50,561 nt of DNA. It comes from Variovorax sp. Root473. GTDB taxonomy: Bacteria > Pseudomonadota > Gammaproteobacteria > Burkholderiales > Burkholderiaceae_C. Both the position numbers and the translations under genes were made by a program. Below the pieces are notes generated by a model. That model saw nothing but the letters and a program-made list of their open reading frames with translations, was not told where the DNA came from and did not search any database. Positions 34,220 through 42,755 of this stretch are shown here, in pieces. The stretch spans positions 167,771 to 218,331 of the forward strand of contig NZ_LMEV01000015.1 in the NCBI RefSeq assembly GCF_001426505.1, read 5' to 3'. Positions within the stretch are counted from its first letter, which is position 1. Each line of letters starts with the position of its first letter.

Positions 34220-35944
34220 TCAGCCCAGGCCGGGGTTCGGCGCGATGTTCTTCAGCACGGGTTCGTCGAGCCGGCGCGTGGTCACAACCTTGCGCGACTT
34301 CAGCCACGGCTCGATGACCTCCCACACCGGCTTGTTGCCGGCGGTGCGCGCCTCTTCGCTCACGGGCGCCCAGCCCGCGACCTTGTAGCTGCGGCTGGCG
34401 TCGATGGGCTTGCCGCCCAGGCGCATGTCCTGGATGCGCTGGCCCATGGCGGCCGTCGGGTCGCAGGTGTACTGCAGCCCGCCCACGCGCACCATGTCGC
34501 CGCCCTGCTGGTAGTAGGGGTCGGGGTTGAAGAGGTTGTCGCACACGTCTTCGAGCACGGTCTTGAGCGTCTCGCCGGTCATCTGCGTGACGGTGGCGTA
34601 CGAGTACGTGGTGGCGGTCATGTCCATCAGCCACTCGCGCGTGATCGGCTGGCCCGGCAGCAGCGAGGTGCCCCAGCGAAAGCCCGGCGAGAAGGCGATG
34701 GGCGCGTCCTGCACTTCCATGAGTGCGTCGAGCAGCAACTGGTCGCCGGTGCCGTTGAAGTTGCCGCGCCGGTACAGCACGCCGTCGGTGTGCGCGAGGG
34801 TTTCGGACAGCTTGGCTTCGTAGGGCGCACGCACGCGGGTGATGAGCGCGTCCATCTCCTTGTCGGCCGGGATCAGGTCGGAGAACACGGGCAGCAGGCG
34901 GTAGCGGAAATCGCTCACCTTCTTGCCCTTGACGTCGAAGTCGATGACGCCGAGGAACTTGCCGTTGGAGCCGCCGTTGACCACGATGGTCTTGCCGCCC
35001 GCGTTGCTCACCAGCGTGGGCATGGGCGTGCCGTCGTGCGTGTGGCCGCCCAGGATGGCGTCGATGCCGGTGACGCGGCTGGCCATCTTCAGGTCGACGT
35101 CCATGCCGTTGTGCGACAGCACCACCACCACCTGCGCGCCCTTGCCGCGCGCCTCGTTCACCACGCGCTGCAGGTTGTCGTCCTGGATGCCGAAGGTCCA
35201 GTCGGCCACCATGTAGCGCGGGTTGGCGATGGGCGTGTACGGAAAGGCCTGGCCGATGATGGCGCAGGGCACGCCGTTGATCTCGCGCATCACATAGGGC
35301 TTGAACACCGGGTCGCCGAAGTCGGCGGTCTTGACGTTCTGCGCCACGAACTCGACCTTGCCCGCAAAGTCCTTCTCGATGATCTGCTGCACCCGCGCCA
35401 TGCCGTAGGTGAACTCCCAGTGCCCGGTCATCACGTCGACACCGAGCAGCTTGCAGGCGTCGACCATGTCCTGCGCGTCGGTCCACAGCGACGTGGCCGA
35501 GCCCTGCCAGGTGTCGCCGCCGTCGAGCAGCAGCGCGCCGGGGCGGCTGGCCTTGAGCTGCTTGACCAGCGTGGCCAGGTGCGCGAAGCCGCCGACCTTG
35601 CCGTAGCGTTGCGCGGCCTTGTCGAAGTCGAGGTAGGTGAGCGCATGCGCCATGCGCGTGCCGGGCTTCACGCCGGCGGCCTTGAGCAGGTGCTCGCCCA
35701 CCAGGTGCGGCACCTTGCCGCGCATGTTCCCCACGCCGATGTTGACGCCCGGTTCTCGGAAGTACAGCGGCTTGAGCTGCGCGTGGCAGTCGGTCATATG
35801 CAGCATCGACACGTTGCCGAAGGCCGGCACGGTGTACATGCCGTCGAGGCCGGCGGCCACGCTGCTGCCGTGGCGGCCCAGGCCCAGGCCGGCGACAGCG
35901 CCGGCACCGAGCATCTGGACGAACTCGCGCTTGGAAAGGTTCAT
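34220..35944 (-). CDS. soxB: SoxB thiosulfohydrolase
   Basis: Periplasmic di-manganese enzyme of 574 residues that releases sulfate from the SoxY-bound cysteine S-thiosulfonate. It has the 5'-nucleotidase fold: HMTDCHAQLKPLY (metal ligands), LLLDGGDTWQGSATSLW, DVMTGHWEFTYG, LSHNGMDVDLK and GGHTHDGTPMP. The N-terminus SKREFVQMLGAGAVAGLGLG is a Tat-type signal in which the twin arginine is Lys-Arg, a conservative variation. It follows soxX by 19 bases. Confidence 0.97.
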   Translation of the reverse strand: MNLSKREFVQMLGAGAVAGLGLGRHGSSVAAGLDGMYTVPAFGNVSMLHMTDCHAQLKPLYFREPGVNIGVGNMRGKVPHLVGEHLLKAAGVKPGTRMAHALTYLDFDKAAQRYGKVGGFAHLATLVKQLKASRPGALLLDGGDTWQGSATSLWTDAQDMVDACKLLGVDVMTGHWEFTYGMARVQQIIEKDFAGKVEFVAQNVKTADFGDPVFKPYVMREINGVPCAIIGQAFPYTPIANPRYMVADWTFGIQDDNLQRVVNEARGKGAQVVVVLSHNGMDVDLKMASRVTGIDAILGGHTHDGTPMPTLVSNAGGKTIVVNGGSNGKFLGVIDFDVKGKKVSDFRYRLLPVFSDLIPADKEMDALITRVRAPYEAKLSETLAHTDGVLYRRGNFNGTGDQLLLDALMEVQDAPIAFSPGFRWGTSLLPGQPITREWLMDMTATTYSYATVTQMTGETLKTVLEDVCDNLFNPDPYYQQGGDMVRVGGLQYTCDPTAAMGQRIQDMRLGGKPIDASRSYKVAGWAPVSEEARTAGNKPVWEVIEPWLKSRKVVTTRRLDEPVLKNIAPNPGLG

Positions 35945-35963
35945 GAAGAGGGAAGCCAGGCGT

Positions 35964-36617
35964 TCAGCGGTTGACGGGAGACTGGGGGTCGAGCAGCAAG
36001 CCCATCACGTCGCGGATCTGCTTCTCGTTGAGGATGCCGGAATGGCCGACGCGCGGCATGTTCGAGCAGGCGTTGTAGGCGCGCGCGTTCCACAGCTTGC
36101 CCCAGGTGTATTCGACGATGGGCTTGGACGCGGCGCTGGCCGGGTCGCTCACGCCGCGCAGCTTGCCGTAGTGATACAGGCTCGGGCCGAGCGTGCCGAA
36201 GGAGATTTCGTCCTTCGACATCTGGTGGCAGTTGTAGCAGTTGCCGCCGTTGGCCGCATTGGCGGCGTCGGTCCAGGTGAGGCCGCGGCCGTTCTGCGCG
36301 ATCTTCTCGCCCTCGCGCCAGTCGCCGACGAACTTGCCGTCCGAAGGCCATCGCACGGTCTTCATGTTGGCGGCTTCGATCTCCTTGGTGCGCTGCTCGT
36401 CCAGCGGCTTGCCGCTGGCCTCGGCCTCGCTGCACGCAAGGTTGGCCGGGTCTTGCACGAGGCGGTCGACCTTGGCGATGCCCTGGTCGCGGAAGGAGCG
36501 CTGCAGCGCGTCGGCGGTGAGCTTGTCGAGCTCGGCGGCGCTGTCGACGGACGCGCAACCGAACACGGTGAGTGCGCAGGCCACGGCGGCCAGGCCGAAG
36601 AAATGATCAGTCTTCAT
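35964..36617 (-). CDS. soxX: SoxX monohaem cytochrome c
   Basis: Periplasmic c-type cytochrome, partner of SoxA in coupling thiosulfate to SoxY. It has 217 residues, the longer SoxX form. The signal region contains VFGCAS, which resembles but does not fully match a lipobox. The single haem site is GGNCYNCHQM (Cys128, Cys131, His132), the likely axial methionine is in ACSNMPRVGHSG, and IRDVMGLLLDP is the SoxX-typical end. AAGGAG precedes the start; soxA ends 12 bases upstream. Confidence 0.93.
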   Translation of the reverse strand: MKTDHFFGLAAVACALTVFGCASVDSAAELDKLTADALQRSFRDQGIAKVDRLVQDPANLACSEAEASGKPLDEQRTKEIEAANMKTVRWPSDGKFVGDWREGEKIAQNGRGLTWTDAANAANGGNCYNCHQMSKDEISFGTLGPSLYHYGKLRGVSDPASAASKPIVEYTWGKLWNARAYNACSNMPRVGHSGILNEKQIRDVMGLLLDPQSPVNR

Positions 36618-36629
36618 GGCGTGGCTCCT

Positions 36630-37436
36630 TCAGCGCTTGATGGCGGGCGCGGTGGTCTTGCCGCCCTTGCCGTTGACGCCCATGTACACGGCCAGTGCCA
36701 CGGTCACGTCGCTGGCGTAGCCCGGGTACGGAAAGCGCTGCTGGCGGAAGCAGTCGTTGAGCCGGCGCTGCATGCCCCACAGCTCGCCCGACGACACGCG
36801 GTAGGCGGGCCATGCGCCGAAGCCGTCGCCCGCGCCGGGGTTCTTCGTGAGGTTGGGCAGGTCCTGCAGGCGGATGCGCTTGCCGTCGGCGCCGTGGCAG
36901 GTGGCGCAGGCAAAGTCGTGCGGGCCGGCGCGCAGGAAGAACAGGCGCTTGCCCACTTCGTAGGCACGGCGCTCGCTGGCATGCGACTGCGGCAGGTTCA
37001 GCGGCAGGCCTTTCGATTCGGCCGAGATCCACGCCACCAGACCTTCGAGGTTCTTCTGTTCGCCCTGGCCGAACGGCGTCTTGGCGATGGCGGCGGCGTC
37101 GAAGCCCTGCAGCGTTTCCATGCAGGTGAGCAGGCGCGACTCCATGTCCTGCACGCGGCCGGTATCGGGAAAGTAGCGCGGCAGTTCGGCGAACGCGCCC
37201 TTTACCACGCCCGGGCCCTTGCCGAGGTCGCACTTCTCCATCGACGCGGCCTTGGGCCCGCGCTTCTGTTTCCAGAGGTCTTCGCCCTTGGCCTCGAACA
37301 GTTCGGCGGGGTTGCCGTCCTGCAGCAGCGCGCGGTACTCGGCGATGCCTTCGGCCGTGGTCTTCTGCGCCGCGGCGGGTGCAATGCTGCCGGCCAGCAA
37401 CAGCAGGCCAAGGCTCAGGCTTGTGGTTGTCCTCAT
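36630..37436 (-). CDS. soxA: SoxA monohaem cytochrome c subunit
   Basis: Periplasmic cytochrome of 268 residues that with SoxX links thiosulfate to the SoxY cysteine. The signal peptide ends near residue 24 (AAAQ). Only one haem motif is present, FACATCHGADG (Cys177, Cys180, His181). At the place of the N-terminal haem of dihaem SoxA there are just single cysteines (Cys69, Cys105), likely a disulfide, so this is the monohaem type. The active-site cysteine ligand is in NDCFRQQRFP (Cys229). The ATG at 37436 is followed by the signal peptide; a longer start is in frame. Confidence 0.95.
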   Translation of the reverse strand: MRTTTSLSLGLLLLAGSIAPAAAQKTTAEGIAEYRALLQDGNPAELFEAKGEDLWKQKRGPKAASMEKCDLGKGPGVVKGAFAELPRYFPDTGRVQDMESRLLTCMETLQGFDAAAIAKTPFGQGEQKNLEGLVAWISAESKGLPLNLPQSHASERRAYEVGKRLFFLRAGPHDFACATCHGADGKRIRLQDLPNLTKNPGAGDGFGAWPAYRVSSGELWGMQRRLNDCFRQQRFPYPGYASDVTVALAVYMGVNGKGGKTTAPAIKR

Positions 37437-37503
37437 GGGGCCGCCTTTTTTTCTCGTGGGAAACAGCACGAATCCGCAGACGGACGCGTGCGCGAAGAAA
37501 GCG

Positions 37504-37815
37504 TCAGCTGACGGTGGCTTCGTCGGTGCGGGTGTCGCCGCGGTTGTCCTTCCAGGTCACGGCGATCTTGTCGCCGGCCTTCGCGCCCTTCAGCGTGAAC
37601 TGCATGAAGGGGTTCTTCGACACCGCCGGGCCCCAGTCGGCCGTGAGCACGGTCTTGCCGTTGAGCGAGGCCGTGACCTCCTGGATGAACCAGGCGGGGA
37701 TGGTCTTGCCGGCGGCGTCCTTGCGCTGGCCGGTTTCCATTTCGTGCGCCATGAGGATGCGCACGGTCGTCTTGTCGCCCGCGGCCTGGGCGCGGATGCG
37801 CATGGGATCTGCCAT
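37504..37815 (-). CDS. soxZ: SoxZ sulfur-carrier partner protein
   Basis: Periplasmic subunit of 103 residues, partner of SoxY in the SoxYZ carrier complex. It has no signal peptide and is exported with SoxY by the Tat system in known cases. Typical motifs are VRILMAHEMETGQRKDAAGKTIPAWFI, DWGPAVSKNPFMQF and VTWKDNRGDTRTDEATV. It follows soxY after 45 bases. Confidence 0.96.
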   Translation of the reverse strand: MADPMRIRAQAAGDKTTVRILMAHEMETGQRKDAAGKTIPAWFIQEVTASLNGKTVLTADWGPAVSKNPFMQFTLKGAKAGDKIAVTWKDNRGDTRTDEATVS

Positions 37816-37860
37816 GGTGGTCTCCTTCTTCTCGTCGTGTTCTGTGTGTGAAGCCGTCGC

Positions 37861-38319
37861 TCAGCCGCCGCAGCCGCCGAGCGTGACCTTGACTTCCTTC
37901 TTGGCGAAGAGCGCCTTGCCGTCGTTCATGACCGCGATCGCGTACACGTCGGACGACTGGCCCAGCTTGGCGCGCGTGGTGAAGTTCGACTCGACGAACT
38001 CCGAGGTGTTGAAGATCGCGACCACGGCGTTGGGGTTCTTCTCGACCAGCAGCATGAGCTGCTTCACGCCGGGCAGGGCGGTGGCCACGCTGAGCGGCAC
38101 CACGGCGCCGTTCTCGGCGATGTCGGGGCCGGTGATGGTGACGTCCTTGCTCTCGGTGGGCGCGCCGGTGACGCCCACGGCCTTGAGCGCGTCGGCCACG
38201 CTCTTGGCGTCGAAGGCGTCTTTGGAATACGCGAGGGCGGTGGCGGGGAGCCAGCCGGCGGTGGCCGCCAGGCCCGCGAGGGCGGCGGACTGCGTGAGCA
38301 TCTGTCTGCGGTTTTTCAT
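37861..38319 (-). CDS. soxY: SoxY sulfur-carrier protein
   Basis: Periplasmic carrier of 152 residues on which thiosulfate is oxidised. The C-terminal swinging arm GGCGG carries the substrate-binding cysteine (Cys150). The Tat signal KNRRQMLTQSAALAGLA lies at the N-terminus, and the core has TGPDIAENGAVVPLSV and NTSEFVESNFTTRAKLGQSSDVYAI. GGAGA precedes the ATG at 38319; the open frame continues upstream without homology. It lies 19 bases after soxD. Confidence 0.97.
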   Translation of the reverse strand: MKNRRQMLTQSAALAGLAATAGWLPATALAYSKDAFDAKSVADALKAVGVTGAPTESKDVTITGPDIAENGAVVPLSVATALPGVKQLMLLVEKNPNAVVAIFNTSEFVESNFTTRAKLGQSSDVYAIAVMNDGKALFAKKEVKVTLGGCGG

Positions 38320-38338
38320 GGGGTTGTCTCCTGTCGAA

Positions 38339-39391
38339 TCATGGTCCGGCGCTGTCGGCGAGCCAGCGTGCGATGGCCTTGGCATCATCGTCGCCGAGGG
38401 TCTGCGGCGGCATCGGGATCGCCCCCCAGACGCCGGTGCTGCCTGCCTTGATCTTCTGCAGCAGATGGTCGGTCTGGCCGGGGTACTTTTTCGCGATGTC
38501 CGAGAAGGCGGGGCCGACGAGCTTCTGCGTCATGCCGTGGCAGGCGGTGCAGCTGTTCTTCTCGAGCAACGCGACGGGCGCCTTCGGTGCGGCCGCGGCC
38601 GGCGCCGTGGTCTTCACGGCGGCGGGCGGTGCGGTGGAAATGCCACGCTGCGCGCCCACCAACCGGTTCTGGTCGGCGAGGTTGCCGTGACTGCCGCGCG
38701 CATGCGGCGGCAGCTGCGCCACCGTCGACGCAGCGGGCACGCAGTCGCGCATGCAGGCCACGGCCGACACGTCGGGCCTGGCCGCGCGGCCGAACTCGCC
38801 GCCGGGCCACATCGCGTGCGCGGTGGTGCCGCCGTTGCGGTTGGGCATGCGGGCCTGCACCTCGCGGATGTTCTTGTCGGACAGCGTGAAGTCGTCGGGC
38901 ACGATGCCGCCGAGGTTCAGCATGTAGGCGGTGACGGCATACACGTCGTCCGGCGTCAGCGACTTGGGCTGGTTCCACGGCATGGCCCGGTACACGTAGT
39001 CCCACACGGTCGACAGGCTCGTGACCTTCATCAGCGTGGTGCGACCCGGGAAGGCGGGGTCTTTCAGGCGCGCGACGTGACCGCTCTTGATGTCCTCGGC
39101 CGTGGTGCCGCCGACGATGGGGCTGAACACCTGGTTCGATTCGCCGAACACGCCGTGGCACGAGGCGCACTTGCCTTCCCACAGGTCCTGCCCGCGCGTG
39201 ACCGAGCCCGAGCCGGGCGGCAGGCCTTTGAAGTCGGGACGCACGTCGATGTCCCACGCGGCCACTTCCTTGGGCGTGGCGTCGCGGCCGATGCCGGCGT
39301 AGCCCGACGTCTTCGGCTGTGCCACGGCTGCAGCACTCACGCCGAAAGCGAGGGCCAGCACCAGCAGTGCGCGCTCAGGAAAGCTGGACAT
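38339..39391 (-). CDS. soxD: SoxD dihaem cytochrome subunit of sulfane dehydrogenase
   Basis: Periplasmic dihaem cytochrome c of 350 residues, electron acceptor of SoxC. Signal peptide about residues 1-25. Haem sites are GKCASCHG (Cys75, Cys78) and NSCTACHGM (about residue 280), with an alanine-rich linker between. The C-terminal domain, with KLVGPAFSDIAKKYPGQ and GSTGVWGAIPMPPQTL, is strikingly like the stand-alone cytochrome at 40756-41073. The gene starts 17 bases inside the end of soxC. Confidence 0.95.
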   Translation of the reverse strand: MSSFPERALLVLALAFGVSAAAVAQPKTSGYAGIGRDATPKEVAAWDIDVRPDFKGLPPGSGSVTRGQDLWEGKCASCHGVFGESNQVFSPIVGGTTAEDIKSGHVARLKDPAFPGRTTLMKVTSLSTVWDYVYRAMPWNQPKSLTPDDVYAVTAYMLNLGGIVPDDFTLSDKNIREVQARMPNRNGGTTAHAMWPGGEFGRAARPDVSAVACMRDCVPAASTVAQLPPHARGSHGNLADQNRLVGAQRGISTAPPAAVKTTAPAAAAPKAPVALLEKNSCTACHGMTQKLVGPAFSDIAKKYPGQTDHLLQKIKAGSTGVWGAIPMPPQTLGDDDAKAIARWLADSAGP

Positions 39392-40736
39392 TCGCCACCT
39401 CCCCGTTCGCCTGCACCTGCCACGACTGGATGGCGTTGTTGTGATAGATCGAGCGCGTGCCGCGCACCGCGCGCAGCTGCTTGTAGCTGGGCTGCACGTA
39501 GCCGGTGTCGTCCATCGCGCGGCTCTGGATGATCGCGGGCGTGCCGTCCCACACCCAGTCGATGTTGAAGCGCGTGAGGCACTTCGAGAGCACCGGCGAT
39601 TCGAGCCGCGCGGTGCGCCAGTTGCGCCCGCCGTCCACGCTCACGTCCACGCGCTTGACCTTGCCGCGGCCCGACCACGCGAGGCCGGTGATGTTGTAGA
39701 AGCCTTTGTCGAGCAGCATCTGCCCGCCCGAAGGCGTGGTCACGACGCTCTTGCATTCCTGGATGCTGGTGTACTGGCGGTGCTGGCCGTCGGGCATCAG
39801 GTCGACGTAGTGCACGTTCTCGTCCTTGGTGCCGTAGGGCTGGTCGCCCAGTTCGATGCGGCGCAGGTACTTGACCCAGCTCACGCCCTGCACGCCCGGC
39901 ACCACCAGGCGCAGCGGGTAGCCCTGCTCGGGGCGCAGCATCTCGCCGTTCTGGCCGTAGGCCACGAGCACCTCGCCCGAGCGGATGAGGCTCATGGGGA
40001 TGGTGCGCGTCATGGAAGAACCGTCAGCGCCTTCGGCCAGCACGAAGCGCTCGCCCTTGAGGTCAGCGCCCGCCATCTCGAGCAGCGTGATCAGCGGCAC
40101 GCCGGTGAATTCGCTGCACGACAGCATGCCGTGCGTGTACTGGGCCGTCGGCACCGCGACATTGCCCCACTCCATGCCGGTGTTGGCGCCACACTCGATG
40201 AAGTGAAAGCGCGACACCGACGGCAGCCGCATCAGCTCGTCGAGCGTGAAGACCTTCGGCGCCTTCACCATGCCGTTGACCATCAGGCGGTGCTTCGACG
40301 GGTCGATGTCCCACCATCCCTGGTGGTGCCGCTCGAAATGCAGGCCGCTGGGCGTGACGATGCCGAACAGCGACTGCAGCGGCGCGAACGACACCGAGGC
40401 CTGCGCGGTCGGCGTGAGCCCCGGGCTCTGGCGGCGCTGCACGTTGGCTTCGTATTTCGAAGGCTTGCCGTAGCCGTCGGTGACGACCGGCTGCCCGAGG
40501 CCCGTGCTGTGCGCGGGCAGATTCAGGATCGCGGGATCGCCATCGCCGACAGCCGGGCGCGGCTGCGCGAGCGCGGACGACGTGGCCGTGCCTGCCACGG
40601 CGGCAGCGAAGGCGTTGCGGATGAAGTCGCGCCGCCCCTTGCCGGCTTCGGCGAAGACGGCGCGCACGCCCTGTGCGTCGAGAAAGTTCTCGGGTGCCTT
40701 GCGCACCTGCCCGGTCTGCTGGATGTTGCCGCTCAT
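39375..40736 (-). CDS. soxC: SoxC molybdopterin sulfane dehydrogenase
   Basis: Molybdenum subunit of the Sox(CD)2 sulfur dehydrogenase, 453 residues, oxidising the SoxY-bound sulfane sulfur. A Tat signal GRRDFIRNAFAAAVAG starts after an unusually long 34-residue leader. The sulfite-oxidase-type fold shows the molybdenum ligand in HFIECGANTGMEWG (Cys182), GYPLRLVVPGVQGVSWVKYL, and a C-terminal domain with KRVDVSVDGGRNW. The start at 40736 is the first ATG with family sequence. The presence of soxCD means complete oxidation of thiosulfate to sulfate without sulfur globules. Confidence 0.95.
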   Translation of the reverse strand: MSGNIQQTGQVRKAPENFLDAQGVRAVFAEAGKGRRDFIRNAFAAAVAGTATSSALAQPRPAVGDGDPAILNLPAHSTGLGQPVVTDGYGKPSKYEANVQRRQSPGLTPTAQASVSFAPLQSLFGIVTPSGLHFERHHQGWWDIDPSKHRLMVNGMVKAPKVFTLDELMRLPSVSRFHFIECGANTGMEWGNVAVPTAQYTHGMLSCSEFTGVPLITLLEMAGADLKGERFVLAEGADGSSMTRTIPMSLIRSGEVLVAYGQNGEMLRPEQGYPLRLVVPGVQGVSWVKYLRRIELGDQPYGTKDENVHYVDLMPDGQHRQYTSIQECKSVVTTPSGGQMLLDKGFYNITGLAWSGRGKVKRVDVSVDGGRNWRTARLESPVLSKCLTRFNIDWVWDGTPAIIQSRAMDDTGYVQPSYKQLRAVRGTRSIYHNNAIQSWQVQANGEVANVQLS

Positions 40737-40755
40737 GGCGTGGCGTCCGTGCGCC

Positions 40756-41073
40756 TTACTTGGCGCCGCCCAACACCCAGGCGGCCAGCGCCTTGGCATC
40801 GGCCTCGCTCATCGCAGGCTGCGCGGGCATGGGCACGGCGCCCCACTTGCCGGTGCTGCCCTTCTGGATGCTCGCGGTGAGCACGGCGAGCGCGTCGGCC
40901 TGGCCGGTGTACTTCTTCGCGACATCGAGGTAGGCGGGACCGACCAGCTTCTTGTCGACCGCGTGGCACGCGAGGCAGGCGTTCTTCTGGGCCAGTTCCT
41001 TGTTCGCAAGGGCCGGCGTCGACAGCAATACAGCAGTGACAGCAACGGCGAGCGACGGCAACAGCAACTTCAA
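40756..41073 (-). CDS. Small c-type cytochrome, first gene of the sox run
   Basis: Periplasmic monohaem cytochrome of 105 residues. Signal peptide 1-23 ends ALANKE. The haem site is NACLACHAVD (Cys33, Cys36, His37), with an axial methionine in KWGAVPMPAQ. The sequence is very like the C-terminal haem domain of SoxD, suggesting a duplication within the operon. It lies 19 bases before soxC and probably shuttles electrons from Sox enzymes to the terminal oxidases. Confidence 0.88.
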   Translation of the reverse strand: MKLLLPSLAVAVTAVLLSTPALANKELAQKNACLACHAVDKKLVGPAYLDVAKKYTGQADALAVLTASIQKGSTGKWGAVPMPAQPAMSEADAKALAAWVLGGAK

Positions 41074-41111
41074 TTCGGTCTCCTCGAAACGCGCCCCGAA
41101 GCGGCTGGTTT

Positions 41112-41148
41112 CATCGTTAAATAAGTAAATCGTTATGTATTGATTTTA
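41112..41148 (-). promoter_or_regulatory. AT-rich promoter/operator region of the sox operon
   Basis: A stretch rich in A and T in a GC-rich setting, 40-75 bases upstream of the cytochrome start. On the minus strand it contains the imperfect dyad AATACATAA-CGAT-TTACTTATT (seven of nine matches), and ATCGTTA is directly repeated 16 bases apart on the plus strand. It is a candidate site for the ArsR-type regulator encoded at 43210. Confidence 0.4.
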
Positions 41149-41187
41149 GGGACGATCGCGCGCAAGGGAAGGGCTTTGGCCTTGGGG

Positions 41188-41204
41188 GAAACCCGTGCGG
41201 TTTC
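41188..41204 (-). terminator. Possible hairpin after soxW
   Basis: A perfect six-pair stem (GAAACC with GGTTTC, five-base loop) lies 14 bases after the soxW stop on the minus strand. No T-run follows, so it may only attenuate or stabilise the message. Confidence 0.35.
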
Positions 41205-41217
41205 TCGCGGCGCCAGG

Positions 41218-41688
41218 TCAGCTGCGGACGGCGGTGCGCGCGTGCTGCAGGCGTGCTTCGAGGTAGGCGCCGTAGAAGTCCGAGTCGCCGCCGGTCAACC
41301 GCTCGGCGACCTCGCGGCCGTGGCGGCCGAAGAAGAGCACGGTCGGTGCGACGCTGACGTTCCACGCCTTGATGAGCGCGTCGTGCGTGCGCGCTGCGCC
41401 GTCGAAATCACGCACGCCGCGCGAATCGCGAAAGTCGATCTGCACCACGGGCAGGCCGGCCGCGAGTTCAGGCACGAGGTAGTTCTCGCGCACGACCTTG
41501 CAGAAGGGACAGCCCTGCAGGCTGGCCATGACAACCAGCGGTTGCGCGCGGGCCAGCGCCGCCGCGAGCGCGCCGGCCAGCGAGGCGGGCGCGGGCAGCT
41601 GCACGTCGGCCGCATGCACGGCCATCGGCGCGACGCACCACGCGGCAAGACCCGCGACGAGTTGCCGGCGCGTGCGGTCGCCGCTCAT
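41218..41688 (-). CDS. soxW: SoxW-like periplasmic thioredoxin
   Basis: Thioredoxin-fold protein of 156 residues with N-terminal signal RRQLVAGLAAWCVAPMAVHAA and the redox motif LQGCPFCKVV (Cys60, Cys63), then VAPTVLFFGRHGREVAERLTGG with the cis-proline. In Paracoccus SoxW helps keep sox proteins reduced. The start overlaps the metallohydrolase stop (ATGA). The CPFC rather than CGPC active site is notable. Its usual reductant SoxV/CcdA is not in this window. Confidence 0.8.
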   Translation of the reverse strand: MSGDRTRRQLVAGLAAWCVAPMAVHAADVQLPAPASLAGALAAALARAQPLVVMASLQGCPFCKVVRENYLVPELAAGLPVVQIDFRDSRGVRDFDGAARTHDALIKAWNVSVAPTVLFFGRHGREVAERLTGGDSDFYGAYLEARLQHARTAVRS

Positions 41689-42644
41689 CGCGCCTCCTGC
41701 TCCAGCAGCAGGTAGGTGTTGTAGGCGTTCATGCGGTTGGCCACCTTGAACAGCGGCCAGGCCTCGAAGCGCGACCAGTCGGTGGCGGCGTAGGCCTCGT
41801 CGAAGGGTGTCATCTCGGTGGCGGCCTTCTGCATCGCGCCGCGCAGAAAGACGAGGTAGTCGCGCGTCTGCCGCAGGTCTTGCGCCGGGTCGTCCGACGC
41901 GGGGCCGTGGCCCGGCACGATGGTGCGCGCATCGAGCGCGAGCAGCGCGTCGAGCGACGCGATCCAGTGCCGGCTGTCGGCCGAGCCCACGTAGGGCGTG
42001 CGGTTGCGGAACACGATGTCGCCGGTGAACAGCACCTTCTGCTGCGGCAGGAAGATGGCAAGGTCTTCCGGCGTGTGCGCAGGGCCGGCGGGCTGGATCA
42101 CGAAGCGCGTGCCGCCGATGGTGAGCTCGGTGCGCGCATCGATCCACACGTCGGCCGGCACCAGCTTCGTGCCCGCGTCGATCCACGGTGCGAGCTCCTG
42201 GCGCGAGGCCTCGAGGCGCAGCCGCGCGGTGTCGGACGTGAGGTAGCTCTTGCCCCGCGCGTGCGCCACGATCTGCGCGCCCAGCGCCTTGAACACCTGC
42301 AGGCCGTAGATGTGGTCGGCGTGGTAATGCGTGAGGATGACGTGGCTGATCGGCTTGGGCGTGAGCTTGCGGATCTCTTGCACCATGCGCTCGGCAACGG
42401 CGGGCGAGCCCAGCGCGTCGATCATCACGACGCTGTCGCGCGTGACGACGAAGCCGGCGTTCGAGATGAAGTTCTGGTTCTCCTTCGAGCCCAGCGCGGG
42501 GATGCCCTGCACATAGTAGATGTCGGGCGCTACGGGCAGCGGGCGGATCTCGGGCGCCGCGACTGCAGCACTGGCGCTCAGCCAGAGCGCAGCGCACATC
42601 AGCAGCGCCTTCGCGCGAACGGCGGTGGGCCGGCACGGGAACAT
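41685..42644 (-). CDS. SoxH-like metallo-beta-lactamase-fold hydrolase
   Basis: Exported zinc hydrolase of 319 residues, similar to SoxH and to the quinoprotein-relay metallohydrolases. The signal peptide is about 1-33. The metal motif is ILTHYHADHIYG (HxHxDH), with later ligands in GPAHTPEDLAIFLP, LFTGDIVFRN and IVPGHGPASDD. It is the first gene of a two-gene run with soxW, has AGGAGA upstream, and is divergent from the DsrE-like gene. Substrate unknown; in sox loci it is thought to act on a sulfur-thiol adduct. Confidence 0.83.
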   Translation of the reverse strand: MFPCRPTAVRAKALLMCAALWLSASAAVAAPEIRPLPVAPDIYYVQGIPALGSKENQNFISNAGFVVTRDSVVMIDALGSPAVAERMVQEIRKLTPKPISHVILTHYHADHIYGLQVFKALGAQIVAHARGKSYLTSDTARLRLEASRQELAPWIDAGTKLVPADVWIDARTELTIGGTRFVIQPAGPAHTPEDLAIFLPQQKVLFTGDIVFRNRTPYVGSADSRHWIASLDALLALDARTIVPGHGPASDDPAQDLRQTRDYLVFLRGAMQKAATEMTPFDEAYAATDWSRFEAWPLFKVANRMNAYNTYLLLEQEAR

Positions 42645-42698
42645 CGTGGGTCGTCTCCTGCGGGCTCGGCGGCGAGGGCCGCGGGCTTGCCCGGCTGT

Positions 42699-42722
42699 AA
42701 ATATAAGCAGAAGATGATATTT
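42699..42722. promoter_or_regulatory. Candidate ArsR-type operator between the SoxH-like and DsrE-like genes
   Basis: The inverted repeat AAATAT-N12-ATATTT lies midway between divergent starts (42644 and 42756), in a setting otherwise over 65 % GC. ArsR-family regulators of the BigR/SqrR kind bind AT-rich dyads like this. Confidence 0.5.
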
Positions 42723-42755
42723 TGCGGGCAACGACAACAGCCAGAGGGTTTCCCC

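Noticed and set aside
33242..35974. 910-residue open frame on the plus strand
   Set aside because: Antisense to the YeeE and soxB genes, both strongly supported. Stop-free antisense frames are common at this GC content.
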